Assembly: GCA_964369175.1 (NCBI GenBank)
Contig: CAYJEM010000003.1
Span: forward strand, 1-64,000
Origin: Tannockella sp964369175
Lineage (GTDB): Bacteria > Bacillota_I > Bacilli_A > Erysipelotrichales > Coprobacillaceae
Direction: 5' to 3'
Length of the DNA: 64,000 bases
How positions within the stretch are numbered: the stretch's first letter is position 1; each line of letters begins with the position of its first letter. The position numbers and the translations under genes are program-made. Under the pieces are notes generated by a model. The model was not told where the DNA came from. It worked only from the letters and a program-made list of their open reading frames with translations, and did not search any database. Of this stretch, positions 8,403-18,341 are shown in pieces.

Positions 8403-10097
8403 TTACGCTTCTTTTGCGTTTACTTTCTTATTAATTAATAATGCACTTACTGCACATACTGTACCAATAGCTAGAACGATAAGCAAGCTATCAATTCCAA
8501 ATCCTTCAACTCTTGCAAGTCCAACTTCTGAGAATACTACATACATACTTAACATAATAAATACTACGAATGCACTAAATGAATAACGATGTTTCCATGG
8601 TGTAAGTTCAACAACATTGTTTACTGGCATAACATATTCATGATCCATTGGTTTGAATTTTCCAATGACATACATAATTAAGCAAGATAGTACAAATAAA
8701 ATTGCTGAAATGTGTAAGTAATGTAATCCTGTATCAACAACTAATTGTGTAATTGCATATACTGATACAAAGAATGTAATTGCTACTTTTGCTGCAATTG
8801 CTGGAACTTTTTTAGTCATGTAACCCATGAAGATAATTGTAAAGATTGGTACATTGAAGAATCCGTTAATTGTTTGTAAGTAATCAAATAATCCATCAGG
8901 AGCATTTAAGATTAACGGTGCTACAAGCATTGAGATAACTGCGATTACTAATGCAAAGATTTTACCTACTTTGATCAAACGAGTATCACTAACTTCTTTT
9001 TTACAAGCTGGTTTGTATACATTTAATGCAAATAATGTTGATGCAGAGTTTAATACACTGTTGAATGTAGAAAGGATAGCCCCCATCATTGCTGCTGCAA
9101 AGAAACCGATTAATGGTCCAGGTAATACTTTACTAACTAACATTGGATATACTGTATCTGTATTTGAAATTTCTCCACCAAGAATATGGAAAGCCATAAT
9201 CCCAGGAATGATTACCATTAAAGGTGTAAGTACTTTTAATAAACCTGCAAAGATAACTCCTTTTTGTCCTTCTTTAAGGTTTTTAGCACCTAAAGCACGT
9301 TGAATGATTGATTGATCCGTTCCCCAGTAATATAAGTTTACAAGTAATAAACCAGTGAACATTGTTGAAAATGGTAAGTAACTATCATTTGAACCAATTG
9401 CATTGAATTTTTCAGGAGCACTTGTTAAGAAAGTATTGAATCCACTTCCAATATCTCCAGAACCTAATACAAACAAAGCAAATACTGGAACTAACAGACC
9501 ACCGATAACTAATGCTACACCATTGATTGAATCTGAAATTGCTACCGCTTTTAATCCACCAAAGATTGCATAAATTGCACCGATAATACCAATTACCCAA
9601 ACCATTAACCAAATACTTTGTACATCACTAATTCCAAATACTGTTGAGATATCAAAGATTTGTCCCATTGCGATTGCACCTGAATATAATGTAATTGGTA
9701 ATAAGTTTACAATATAACTAACTAGAAATAAGATTGTTATAAATTTACGTGTTCCTGAATCAAATCTTGATTCAATAAATTCTGGAATCGTTGTAATCCC
9801 TTGTTTTAAATATCGTGGAACTAAGAATAAAGCTACTATAATTAAAGTAATACCAGATCCTACTTCCCATCCCATAACTGCCATGTTTTGCGTATATGCC
9901 TGACCTGACATCCCAACAAAACTAGCTGCACTTAAATTTGTAAGTAACAATGACCCAGCAATAACGCCACCAGTTAAACTTCTTCCTCCTAGAAAATATC
10001 CATCACTAGTAGTTAATTTATCTTTTCTTGTTTTCAAGAAAGTAATCAATCCTACAACTGATGAAAAAACAATAAATGATACTAAAATCGTTGCCAT
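8403..10097 (-). CDS. Sodium:solute symporter, probably for galactose or galactosides
   Basis: The 564-residue membrane protein has about 13-14 hydrophobic segments. It shows SSS-family features: an N-terminal GGRSLTGGVIAGSLLLTN, then LSAASFVGMSGQAY, and a central FNSVLNSASTLFALN. It resembles SglT-type sodium/glucose-galactose transporters. As first gene of the galactose operon it is the likely uptake system. Exact substrate (free galactose or an alpha-galactoside) cannot be read from sequence. It is preceded by AAGGGGAAG. Transcription starts from the operator-controlled promoter at 10137-10165. Confidence 0.9.
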   Translation of the reverse strand: MATILVSFIVFSSVVGLITFLKTRKDKLTTSDGYFLGGRSLTGGVIAGSLLLTNLSAASFVGMSGQAYTQNMAVMGWEVGSGITLIIVALFLVPRYLKQGITTIPEFIESRFDSGTRKFITILFLVSYIVNLLPITLYSGAIAMGQIFDISTVFGISDVQSIWLMVWVIGIIGAIYAIFGGLKAVAISDSINGVALVIGGLLVPVFALFVLGSGDIGSGFNTFLTSAPEKFNAIGSNDSYLPFSTMFTGLLLVNLYYWGTDQSIIQRALGAKNLKEGQKGVIFAGLLKVLTPLMVIIPGIMAFHILGGEISNTDTVYPMLVSKVLPGPLIGFFAAAMMGAILSTFNSVLNSASTLFALNVYKPACKKEVSDTRLIKVGKIFALVIAVISMLVAPLILNAPDGLFDYLQTINGFFNVPIFTIIFMGYMTKKVPAIAAKVAITFFVSVYAITQLVVDTGLHYLHISAILFVLSCLIMYVIGKFKPMDHEYVMPVNNVVELTPWKHRYSFSAFVVFIMLSMYVVFSEVGLARVEGFGIDSLLIVLAIGTVCAVSALLINKKVNAKEA

Positions 10098-10136
10098 TTC
10101 TTCCCCTTGTATGCCTCTACATACTTACCTTTCATA

Positions 10137-10165
10137 ATTATAAACGCGTGTTTATTATTTGTCAA
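10137..10165 (-). promoter_or_regulatory. Galactose operon promoter
   Basis: On the minus strand a perfect TTGACA (10160-10165), a 17-base spacer and a perfect TATAAT (10137-10142) stand 40 bases before the symporter ATG. The spacer is almost filled by a LacI-family operator half-palindrome pair. A consensus promoter of this strength would need tight repression, which fits the operator placement. Confidence 0.9.
10141..10154. promoter_or_regulatory. LacI/GalR-type operator O1, inside the galactose promoter
   Basis: The 14-base near-palindrome TAAACGCGTGTTTA has the central CG and TAAAC/GTTTA arms typical of LacI-family operators. It lies between -35 and -10, so a bound repressor would block RNA polymerase. 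The identical 14-mer occurs again 66 bases upstream. No LacI-type gene is in the window, so the regulator is encoded elsewhere. Confidence 0.8.
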
Positions 10166-10206
10166 AAAAATAACTCTTTCTCCCTGTATTATTTTTAACT
10201 TATTTG

Positions 10207-10220
10207 TAAACGCGTGTTTA
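10207..10220. promoter_or_regulatory. LacI/GalR-type operator O2, upstream copy
   Basis: This is an exact second copy of TAAACGCGTGTTTA, 66 bases (about six helical turns) upstream of O1. Paired operators at this phasing are compatible with repressor looping. Looping itself is an inference. Confidence 0.75.
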
Positions 10221-10248
10221 TTTTGTCTACATAAGTATATTATCGTAC

Positions 10249-10262
10249 TGTAAGCGCTTTGT
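10249..10262. promoter_or_regulatory. Candidate CcpA cre site
   Basis: TGTAAGCGCTTTGT matches the catabolite-responsive consensus TGWAARCGYTWNCW at all but one position and lies upstream of both operators. Carbon catabolite control of a galactose operon is expected in Firmicutes. A site this far upstream of the -35 could act through looping or only weakly. Confidence 0.6.
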
Positions 10263-10294
10263 CTATATAAAATGTATCCGTTTTCAAAAAAACA

Positions 10295-10323
10295 TAAAAA
10301 AAGAACTAATTTTCATTAGCTCT
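10295..10323 (-). terminator. Intrinsic terminator of the purine operon
   Basis: Downstream of purB on the minus strand, AGAGCTAAT pairs with ATTAGTTCT around a small loop and is followed by a run of seven or eight T. It separates the purine operon from the galactose promoter. Confidence 0.85.
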
Positions 10324-10330
10324 TTTCATC

Positions 10331-11710
10331 TTATAATTTAATGTCGCATAACTTATCAGCAATACCAATATAACTAGCTGGAGTCATTGTGATTAATAAT
10401 TCACGATCTTCTGTTGTTAACATTTCTAAACTATTTGCAAATTCTAAAATATCTTCTTTAGAAATATTTTTTCCTCTTGTTAATGCTTTTAATGTATCAT
10501 ATGCATCAGGTATTCCATATTTACGTAACATTGTTTGAATTGGTTCAGCTAAAACTTCCCATTTTTCATTTAAGTCACTAGCTACCTTATCTTCATTTAC
10601 AACACATTTTTGTAACCCATTTAATGTTTCACTGATTGCTTGGAGTGAATAACCAAAAGCAAGTCCTAAATTTCTTTGGCTTGATGAATCTGATAAATCA
10701 CGTTGCATACGAGATTTTGGTAATTTATTTGATAATGCCATACAAATACTATTTGACATATCTACATTTGCTTCACTATTTTCAAAACGAATTGGATTTA
10801 CTTTATGAGGCATCGTACTACTTCCAACTTCTCCTTTAACTGGAATTTGTTTGAAGTATTCCATTGAAATGTATAACCACATATCAACATCAAAATCAAC
10901 TAAGATATTATTGAAATGACGTACACCATCTAAAATATGACATACATAGTCATGACTTTCAATTTGTGTTGTTAATGGATTAAAATCTAAACCTAAATAT
11001 TCTTCAACAAATTTCTTTGATAATGCTTGAATATCTAAATTTGGAAAAGAAGTTAAGATTGCACTGTAGTTACCAGTTGCACCGTTAAATTTCGCTTTAA
11101 TTTTAACAGCTTCAATATTTTCAATACTTGATAACATACGGTAAGAATATACTTTAAACTCTTTACCAATTGTTGTTGGTGTTGCTGGTTGACCGTGTGT
11201 ATGAGCAAGCATTGCCACATTTTGGTATTTTGTAGCAAGCTCATCAACATATGTTTGCATTTCTTTTGCTTTTTTAAGCCATACATCCCCTAATCCATCA
11301 CGAAGCATACATGCATATGAAGTATTATTGATATCTTCTGAAGTACAACCAATATGTACAAAGCTTTGTAAATAATCATATCCTTTGTCTTTTAATGTAT
11401 TAGCAATAAATATTTCAACTGCTTTTACATCATGACGAGTTACACTTTCAATTTCTTTAATTGCAGCAAATGAGTCATAGTTGAAATTTGTAGAAATTTC
11501 AACTATATCATTCATATTATTTGTATCGAATTGTTTTAATACTGGAGTATCAACATTTTCAATTAAAAACTTTAACCATTGTACTTCAACTAATACACGG
11601 TATTTTACAAGTGCGTATTCAGAAAAATACTCACCAAAAGCATCTTTAATGCTCCCATAACGTCCATCTAAAGGACATAATGTATAACATTCAAATTCTT
11701 GTTTTTGCAT
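10331..11710 (-). CDS. purB: Adenylosuccinate lyase
   Basis: PurB cleaves SAICAR to AICAR plus fumarate, and adenylosuccinate to AMP plus fumarate. The 459-residue protein begins with the C-P-L-D-G-R-Y segment of the E. coli-like subgroup and carries the fumarase/lyase superfamily signature GSSTMPHKVNPIRFEN. The frame opens with a GTG four codons earlier, but AAAGGTGG is well placed for the ATG at 11710, one base after the purL stop. It is the last gene of the purine operon. Confidence 0.95.
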   Translation of the reverse strand: MQKQEFECYTLCPLDGRYGSIKDAFGEYFSEYALVKYRVLVEVQWLKFLIENVDTPVLKQFDTNNMNDIVEISTNFNYDSFAAIKEIESVTRHDVKAVEIFIANTLKDKGYDYLQSFVHIGCTSEDINNTSYACMLRDGLGDVWLKKAKEMQTYVDELATKYQNVAMLAHTHGQPATPTTIGKEFKVYSYRMLSSIENIEAVKIKAKFNGATGNYSAILTSFPNLDIQALSKKFVEEYLGLDFNPLTTQIESHDYVCHILDGVRHFNNILVDFDVDMWLYISMEYFKQIPVKGEVGSSTMPHKVNPIRFENSEANVDMSNSICMALSNKLPKSRMQRDLSDSSSQRNLGLAFGYSLQAISETLNGLQKCVVNEDKVASDLNEKWEVLAEPIQTMLRKYGIPDAYDTLKALTRGKNISKEDILEFANSLEMLTTEDRELLITMTPASYIGIADKLCDIKL

Positions 11711-11711
11711 T

Positions 11712-14700
11712 CTATTTTCCACCTTTAAAGTAATTTACACCCGCTTCAAATAATCTTTGATCCATTGGACCATAAATATTTTTAAAGCGATTGTCACCTT
11801 GTCTTTCACTATGCCCCATTTTACCAAGGACACGACCATTTTTAGATATAATACCTTCAATTGCACACATTGAACCATTTGGATTAAATGGTGACTCCAT
11901 TGTTGGTTTATTATTTGTATCAACATATTGACTAAATACTTGACCATTTTCGAATAATTCATCAATTACTGCACTTGGTGCTACAAAACGGCCTTCTCCA
12001 TGACTGATTGCAATTGTATGGATATCTCCTACATTTACATCCGTTAACCATGGTGATTTCACACTTCCAATACGAGTATCAACCATTTGTGATAAGTGGC
12101 GACCAATTGTATTAAATGTAAGTGTTGGATCATTTGCAGTCATTGTACGAATTTTACCATCTGGTAATAATCCTAGTTTAATCAATGCTTGGAATCCATT
12201 ACAAATACCAATCATTAATCCATCGCGGTTATCTAATAAATCATCGATTGCAGCTTTTAATTTTGGATTACGTAATACTGTAGCAATAAATTTACCTGAA
12301 CCTTCTGGTTCATCTCCAGCACTAAATCCTCCTGGTAACATAACAATATTTGCTTCCTTAATTGCTTTTTCTAAACAAGCAATAGATTCTTCTAACATTT
12401 GTTCTGTTTTATTTCTGATTAGTACTAATTCTACTTTAGCACCAGCTTTTTCAAATGCACGTTTTGAATCATACTCACAGTTTGTTCCTGGGAATACTGG
12501 AATAACAACTAGTGGTGTTTCAACAATTACTTTTGGTTGTAAATCACTTCTTTGCGTGCAACTTGCAACTTTCATATCCGTAGTTGGAGAAACAGCCGTT
12601 GTTGGATAAATATCTTCTAACGTTGCACAGTGACTTGCATATGCATCTTGAAGTGAAATACTTTCATCTTTATACATTAACGAAGCACTGTCATTTGTTG
12701 TTCCAACAATGCGATATTCTTTAATTCCAACTAAATCTTTTTCACTCTTAACCTCGATAATAATATTTCCATAATCTTTAGCTAAGTAGCTACTTAATTC
12801 TAAATCGTTAGCAAACGACACTCCAATATCATTACCAAAAGCCATCTTACTAACAGCTTCTAATACCCCACCAGCTTTTACTGTATAAGCACTATATACT
12901 TTTTTAGCTTTCATTAAAGCCATTACAGCTTCATATTGTTCTTTCATTTGATTGAAATCATAACATAATGAATCATCTTTATTCATTATAACTTCAACTA
13001 ACGTATGACCAGTTTGTTTAATTTCTGGCGAAATAATATCACTCGTTTCTGCGTGTGTAACTGCAAATGATACTAATGTTGGTGGAACTTCTAAATCTTC
13101 AAATGTTCCCGACATACTATCTTTACCACCAATTGATGGTAATTTTAATTCTTCTTGTACTCGATAAGCACCTAAAAGTGCAGCTAAAGGTTTACCCCAT
13201 TTTGTTTTATCATCTAATAACTTTTCAAAATATTCTTGGAATGAAAAACGAATTGTTTTATAATCTCCACCCATTGCAACAATTTTACTTACAGATTCAA
13301 CAATTGCATACATTGCCCCGTGGTATGGTGACCATTTAGAGATTTTTGGATCATATCCAAATGTCATTAATGAAGCAGTTGTTGTCTCACATCCTAGTAC
13401 TGGAATTAGTGCTGCCATCCCTTCTGTTTCTGTACGTAATGTTTTCCCACCAAAAGGTGATAATACAGAACCATTACCAATCGAAGAGTCAAATCTTTCA
13501 ACTAACCCTTTTTGACTAGCAACATCTAATCTACTTAATGTATTTTTCACTGTTTCCTCAAAGCTTGCTTTTGCATCAGTAGTAAACGGTGTATTTATAA
13601 AGTCAGGTAGTGTAATTTTAATATCTTGATAACGGCTAGCACCTGCTGCATCCAAGAATTCTCTTGATACATCAACAATTGTTTGGCCATTATGAGACAT
13701 TACTAAACGGTTTTTATCAGTTACTGTTGCAACTTCAACAACCTCTAAGTTTTCTAATGCACATTGTTCAACAATATATGCTTTATCTTTTTTATCAATT
13801 ACAATTGCCATACGTTCTTGTGATTCAGAAATCGCAAGTTCAGTACCTGTAAGACCATCATACTTCTTTAATACTGCATCTAAGTTAATTTCTAATCCAT
13901 CAGCTAATTCACCAACAGCAACACATACTCCACCAGCACCAAAGTCATTACAACGAACAACCTTATTTGATACCTCAGCATTTCTAAATAATCTTTGAAT
14001 TTTTCTTTCTTCAACAGGATTACCTTTTTGAACTTCAGCACCTGCTGTTTCAATTGATGTAACATCATGAGATTTTGAAGAACCAGTAGCTCCACCAACA
14101 CCATCACGACCAGTACGTCCACCAATTAATAAAACGATATGTCCATTTAATGGCTCTTCACGTTTAACTTGATGTTTTGGTGCTGCAGCAACAACTGCCC
14201 CAAGCTCCATACGTTTAGCAACATATCCTTCATCATAAATTTCTTTTACAAAACCTGTCGTTAAACCAATTTGGTTCCCATAAGATGAAAAACCATGAGC
14301 TGATTCTTGACATATTTTACGTTGTGAAAGTTTTCCAGGAATTGTCTTACTTAATGGCGTGCGAGGATCACCTGCACCAGTAATACGCATTGATTGATAA
14401 ACATATGCTCTTCCCGATAATGGATCACGAATTGCTCCACCAAGACACGTAGCAGCTCCACCAAATGGTTCAATTTCTGTTGGATGGTTGTGTGTTTCAT
14501 TTTTAAACATTAATAACCACTGTTCACTACCATTCGTTGTATTAACTGTAATTTCAACTGAACAAGCATTAATTTCTTTAGAAACTTCTAAATCATCTAA
14601 GTAACCTGTTTTACGTAATTCTTTCATTGAAATGGTAGCTAAATCCATTAACGTAAGTGGTCTTTTTGTATCAATACCATACACTAAATGACGACTTGCT

Positions 14701-14955
14701 TTATAGCTTTCAATATCTTTTTCTAAAATTTCCTTAAATGCACCATCTTCAATTTCAATATCAGTAATAACTGTTGAAAAAGTAGTATGACGACAATGAT
14801 CAGACCAATATGTATCTAANNNNNNNNNNNNNNNNNNNNNNNNNNNNNNNNNNNNNNNNNNNNNNNNNNNNNNNNNNNNNNNNNNNNNNNNNNNNNNNNN
14901 NNNNNNNNNNNNNNNNNNNTTTCTTTTCAACATATATACGTCTTACTTGATCCAT
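11712..14955 (-). CDS. purL: Phosphoribosylformylglycinamidine synthase, long single-chain form (interrupted by an assembly gap)
   Basis: The enzyme makes FGAM from FGAR, glutamine and ATP. The start is readable at 14955, where AGGAGG precedes M-D-Q-V-R-R-I-Y-V-E-K-K, the usual beginning of clostridial-type PurL. After the gap (14820-14919) come the synthetase motifs YWSDHCRHTTF, NETHNHPTEIEPFGGAATC and NDFGAGGVCVAVGELADG. A C-terminal class I glutaminase follows, with VFPGTNCEYDSKRAFE, nucleophile GICNGFQALIKLG and ISHGEGRF. About 1,035 residues follow the gap. Family members have about 1,240, so the gap should hide roughly 550-600 bases, not 100. The two sides are out of frame as written, a gap artefact. 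Confidence 0.93.
14820..14919. other. Assembly gap (100 N) inside purL
   Basis: Exactly 100 N, the usual placeholder for a gap of unknown length. The flanks read as the same gene but in different phases, and comparison with the usual PurL length implies several hundred missing bases. No flank-to-flank overlap is visible. Confidence 0.98.
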
Positions 14956-14963
14956 AATTCCTC

Positions 14964-16214
14964 CTAGTTTAAACCGATATCTGTGCGGTAATATTTACCA
15001 TCAAATTCGATTTTCTTTGCTACTTCATATACTTTAGAACGTACTTCATCTAACGTCTTTCCATACGCACAAATATTTAATACTCTTCCCCCATTGGTAA
15101 CGATTTTACCATCTTTTAAAGCTGTACCAGCATGGAAAATGATGGCCTCATCATGTCCTTCAAGGTTAGAAATTTCAATTCCTTTTTGATATGCATCAGG
15201 ATATCCCCCACTAGCTAACACCAAACAAGCAACATGTTCATCTTTCCATGAAATGTCAACTTGATCTAGCGTCCCCGTAGCACATCCATTCATAATATCA
15301 TATAAATCACTATCTAATCGAAGTAATATAGATTGTGTTTCAGGATCACCAAAGCGAACATTAAATTCTAATACTTTTGCTTTTCCATCTTCAATCATAA
15401 CTCCAATAAACAACACCCCACGATAATCCATATTATCTTTTTTTATTCCTTCCATAAAAGGAACTAATATATCATTATGGAAGACTTCATCCATACCTTC
15501 TGGTAAAAATGGATTTGGTGAAACAGTACCCATACCCCCAGTATTTGGCCCAAGGTTATTATCATAAATTTGTTTATGATCTTTAGCACTTACCATTGGC
15601 ACGATTGTTTTACCATCAACAAAGCATAATAATGAACATTCAAAACCAGTTAAGAATTCTTCTAGTACTACTTTTTTACCAGCACCATCTAGAATTCCGC
15701 CAACTAACATTTGTTCAAGTGTATTTATTGCATCTTCTCTATTTTCAACAATGACAACCCCTTTACCAGCAGCTAAACCATCAGCTTTGATAACTAGTGG
15801 ATAGTTATAGTTATCTAAGCATGCAATTGCAGCTTCTAATGAATCAACTTCATCATATTTAGCAGTAGGAATATTATGACGAATCATAAAATCTTTACAA
15901 AAAGCTTTTGATCCTTCTAATGTTGCTGCATGTTTTGTAGGACCAAACGCTTTTAAATTTGCTGCTTCTAAATCATCAGCTAACCCATTACATAAAGGTA
16001 CTTCAGGACCAATTACTGTTAAATCAATGTTGTTTTCTTTAGCAAAAGCAACAACAAAATCATTATCTTCAATGTTCCCCTCAACACATGTAGCGATACT
16101 AGCAATTCCAGGATTTCCTGGCATTGCATATATTTTTGATACTTTTTTACTTTGATGTAGACTATGTGCTATCGCATGTTCACGACCACCGCTACCGATG
16201 ATTAATACATTCAT
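14964..16214 (-). CDS. purD: Phosphoribosylamine--glycine ligase
   Basis: PurD joins glycine to phosphoribosylamine with ATP. The 416-residue ATP-grasp protein opens with VLIIGSGGREHAIAHSL, has the ATP-grasp lysine segment PLVIKADGLAAGKGVVIV, and ends its core with the GARS signature FNVRFGDPETQ. Length is normal. It lies between purH and purL with very short gaps, as in other Firmicutes purine operons. Confidence 0.97.
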   Translation of the reverse strand: MNVLIIGSGGREHAIAHSLHQSKKVSKIYAMPGNPGIASIATCVEGNIEDNDFVVAFAKENNIDLTVIGPEVPLCNGLADDLEAANLKAFGPTKHAATLEGSKAFCKDFMIRHNIPTAKYDEVDSLEAAIACLDNYNYPLVIKADGLAAGKGVVIVENREDAINTLEQMLVGGILDGAGKKVVLEEFLTGFECSLLCFVDGKTIVPMVSAKDHKQIYDNNLGPNTGGMGTVSPNPFLPEGMDEVFHNDILVPFMEGIKKDNMDYRGVLFIGVMIEDGKAKVLEFNVRFGDPETQSILLRLDSDLYDIMNGCATGTLDQVDISWKDEHVACLVLASGGYPDAYQKGIEISNLEGHDEAIIFHAGTALKDGKIVTNGGRVLNICAYGKTLDEVRSKVYEVAKKIEFDGKYYRTDIGLN

Positions 16215-16230
16215 TATATTTACCCCTTTA

Positions 16231-17754
16231 TTAATGTCTAAAATGACGATATCCTGTAAATACCATTGGAATATTTACTTCATCTAAATAATCAATTGTT
16301 TCTTGATCACGCATAGAACCACCTGGTTGTACAATTGCACTAACACCTGCTTCAACTGCAACTTTAGCACAATCAGCAAATGGGAAGAAAGCATCACTTG
16401 CCAGTACTGAACCTGTAAAATCTTTATCTTTATTATTAATAAGTGCATTTTCTAATGCCCAAATTCTTGAAGTTTGTCCACCACCAACAGCTAATGTTAC
16501 ACCATCTTTAACAATACATATTGCATTTGATTTAACAAATTTTACTACACGCATACCAAATTCCATATCAGATAATTGAGACGTTGTCGGTTCAACTTTT
16601 GTAACAACTTTCATTTCATCAATCATTTTATGATTAATATCTTGAACAAGTACTTTACCTTCTAAATACTTAATATCGTATTTTGCTTCTTTAACTTGTA
16701 AATTTTTAAGTTTTAGGATACGTAAATTTTTCTTTTTCTTTAATACTTCTAAAGCATCCTCGTCAAAGTCTGGTGCAGCAACAATTTCTAAGAATATTTC
16801 ATTCATTTTTGTAGCCGTTTCAACATCTACTGTATAATTTACAGCAACAATTCCACCAAAAATAGATTGAGGATCAGCTTCATATGCTTTTGTATATGAT
16901 TCAAATCCACTACTACCAATAGCAACACCACAAGGTGTAGAATGCTTAATTGCAGCAGTAACAATTTGATCTTCAAATTCACGAACAACTGCAACCGCTC
17001 CATATAAATCATTAACATTGTTAAAAGAAATTTCTTTACCATGTAATTGATCATAATCTAACAGCGTCTCTTGTACAAAAGGATCCACATAATTGTGAGC
17101 ATTTTGTTGACTATTTTCACCATATCTTAATGATTCTGTTTTCTTTAATGAAATATTTAATAAATCTGGGAATTCATCACCAACAACAGATGCAAAATAT
17201 CTTGAAATCATCGCATCATAACTTCCTGTAATCGCAAATGCTTTATAAGCAAGATTTAAACGGAAATCATAATCTGTTTTTTCCTCTTTAATTGCTTCAA
17301 TTACACCACTATAATCACTAGGATCCGTAACAATTAAAACATCCTTAAAGTTTTTAGCAGCTGAACGAATCATTGAAGGTCCACCAATATCAATATTTTC
17401 AATCATATCAGGTAATGGTTTTTTAGCTTGCAATGCTTTTTCAAATTCATATAAGTTAACACATACTAAATCAATTGCTTGAATACCATGTTCTTTAACT
17501 GTATCAACATGTGATTGCATATCTCTTCTATATAATAATCCCCCATGAACAAGTGGATGAAGTGTTTTAACACGCCCATCTAACATTTCTGGAAATTTAG
17601 TTACCTCATCAATTGCGATACAAGGAATATTATTATCTTGTAATTGTTGCATCGTTCCACCAGTAGAAACGATTTCAAACCCTAATTCTACTAATTGTTT
17701 AGAAAACTCAACAATTCCTGTTTTATCAGTAACACTTATTAATGCTCTTTTCAT
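16231..17754 (-). CDS. purH: Bifunctional AICAR transformylase / IMP cyclohydrolase
   Basis: PurH formylates AICAR with 10-formyl-THF and closes the ring to IMP. The 507-residue protein has an N-terminal cyclohydrolase domain (RALISVTDKTGIVEF, VKTLHPLVHGGLL) and a C-terminal transformylase domain with IKHSTPCGVAIG, Q-S-I-F-G-G-I-V and KFVKSNAICIV. An ATG two codons upstream (17760) is also possible. I prefer the ATG overlapping the purN TGA, because family members begin M-K-R-A-L-I-S. It depends on the same folate that Fhs, first in the operon, supplies. Confidence 0.95.
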   Translation of the reverse strand: MKRALISVTDKTGIVEFSKQLVELGFEIVSTGGTMQQLQDNNIPCIAIDEVTKFPEMLDGRVKTLHPLVHGGLLYRRDMQSHVDTVKEHGIQAIDLVCVNLYEFEKALQAKKPLPDMIENIDIGGPSMIRSAAKNFKDVLIVTDPSDYSGVIEAIKEEKTDYDFRLNLAYKAFAITGSYDAMISRYFASVVGDEFPDLLNISLKKTESLRYGENSQQNAHNYVDPFVQETLLDYDQLHGKEISFNNVNDLYGAVAVVREFEDQIVTAAIKHSTPCGVAIGSSGFESYTKAYEADPQSIFGGIVAVNYTVDVETATKMNEIFLEIVAAPDFDEDALEVLKKKKNLRILKLKNLQVKEAKYDIKYLEGKVLVQDINHKMIDEMKVVTKVEPTTSQLSDMEFGMRVVKFVKSNAICIVKDGVTLAVGGGQTSRIWALENALINNKDKDFTGSVLASDAFFPFADCAKVAVEAGVSAIVQPGGSMRDQETIDYLDEVNIPMVFTGYRHFRH

Positions 17755-18341
17755 ATACATATAACCCTTTCTTGATCAACCTTAAGCTTATCATCACAAA
17801 ATAAACGCACTGCTTCTGGAAGAAGACGATGCTCTATTTTTAGTACTCTTTGTTGGATACTTGATGCATTATCTAAATCAGCAATACAACAAGATTCCTG
17901 TAATATAATTGGTCCCCCATCAACAATTTCACTTACAAAATGAACTGTTGCACCAGTAACTTTAACCCCACGCGTTAAAGCCATCTCATGAACATGAATA
18001 CCATATGCTCCGTGTCCACAAAAACTTGGAAGTAATGAAGGATGAATATTTATAATACGATTTTTAAATGCTTGGATGAAATCTTCACTTAATATAGCTA
18101 AATATCCTGCTAAAACAACCAAATCAATATTTCTATCCTTTAACAAGGCAATCAATGCCGTGTCATCTTTAGAAATAACCGCTGTTTCAATACCAGCCAT
18201 TTTAGCACGATCCAAACCGTAAGCATTTTTACGGTTTGAAACAACTAAAACAACTTTTCCATTTATCGTATTTTGGTTATCAATTATTGCTTGTAAGTTA
18301 GATCCACCACCGGAAACTAATACAGCAATATTTTTTACCAT
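17751..18341 (-). CDS. purN: Phosphoribosylglycinamide formyltransferase
   Basis: PurN transfers the formyl group of 10-formyl-THF to GAR. The 196-residue protein starts N-I-A-V-L-V-S-G-G-G-S-N-L-Q-A-I. It carries the catalytic HPSLLPSFCGHGAYG segment and the downstream HFVSEIVDGGPII with the active-site Asp. It overlaps the purM end by seven bases and the purH start by four, indicating translational coupling. Confidence 0.96.
   Translation of the reverse strand: MVKNIAVLVSGGGSNLQAIIDNQNTINGKVVLVVSNRKNAYGLDRAKMAGIETAVISKDDTALIALLKDRNIDLVVLAGYLAILSEDFIQAFKNRIINIHPSLLPSFCGHGAYGIHVHEMALTRGVKVTGATVHFVSEIVDGGPIILQESCCIADLDNASSIQQRVLKIEHRLLPEAVRLFCDDKLKVDQERVICI

Noticed and set aside
13067..14125. 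Leucine- and glutamine-rich frames opposite or out of phase with purL
   Set aside because: Typical out-of-phase readings of an AT-rich gene.
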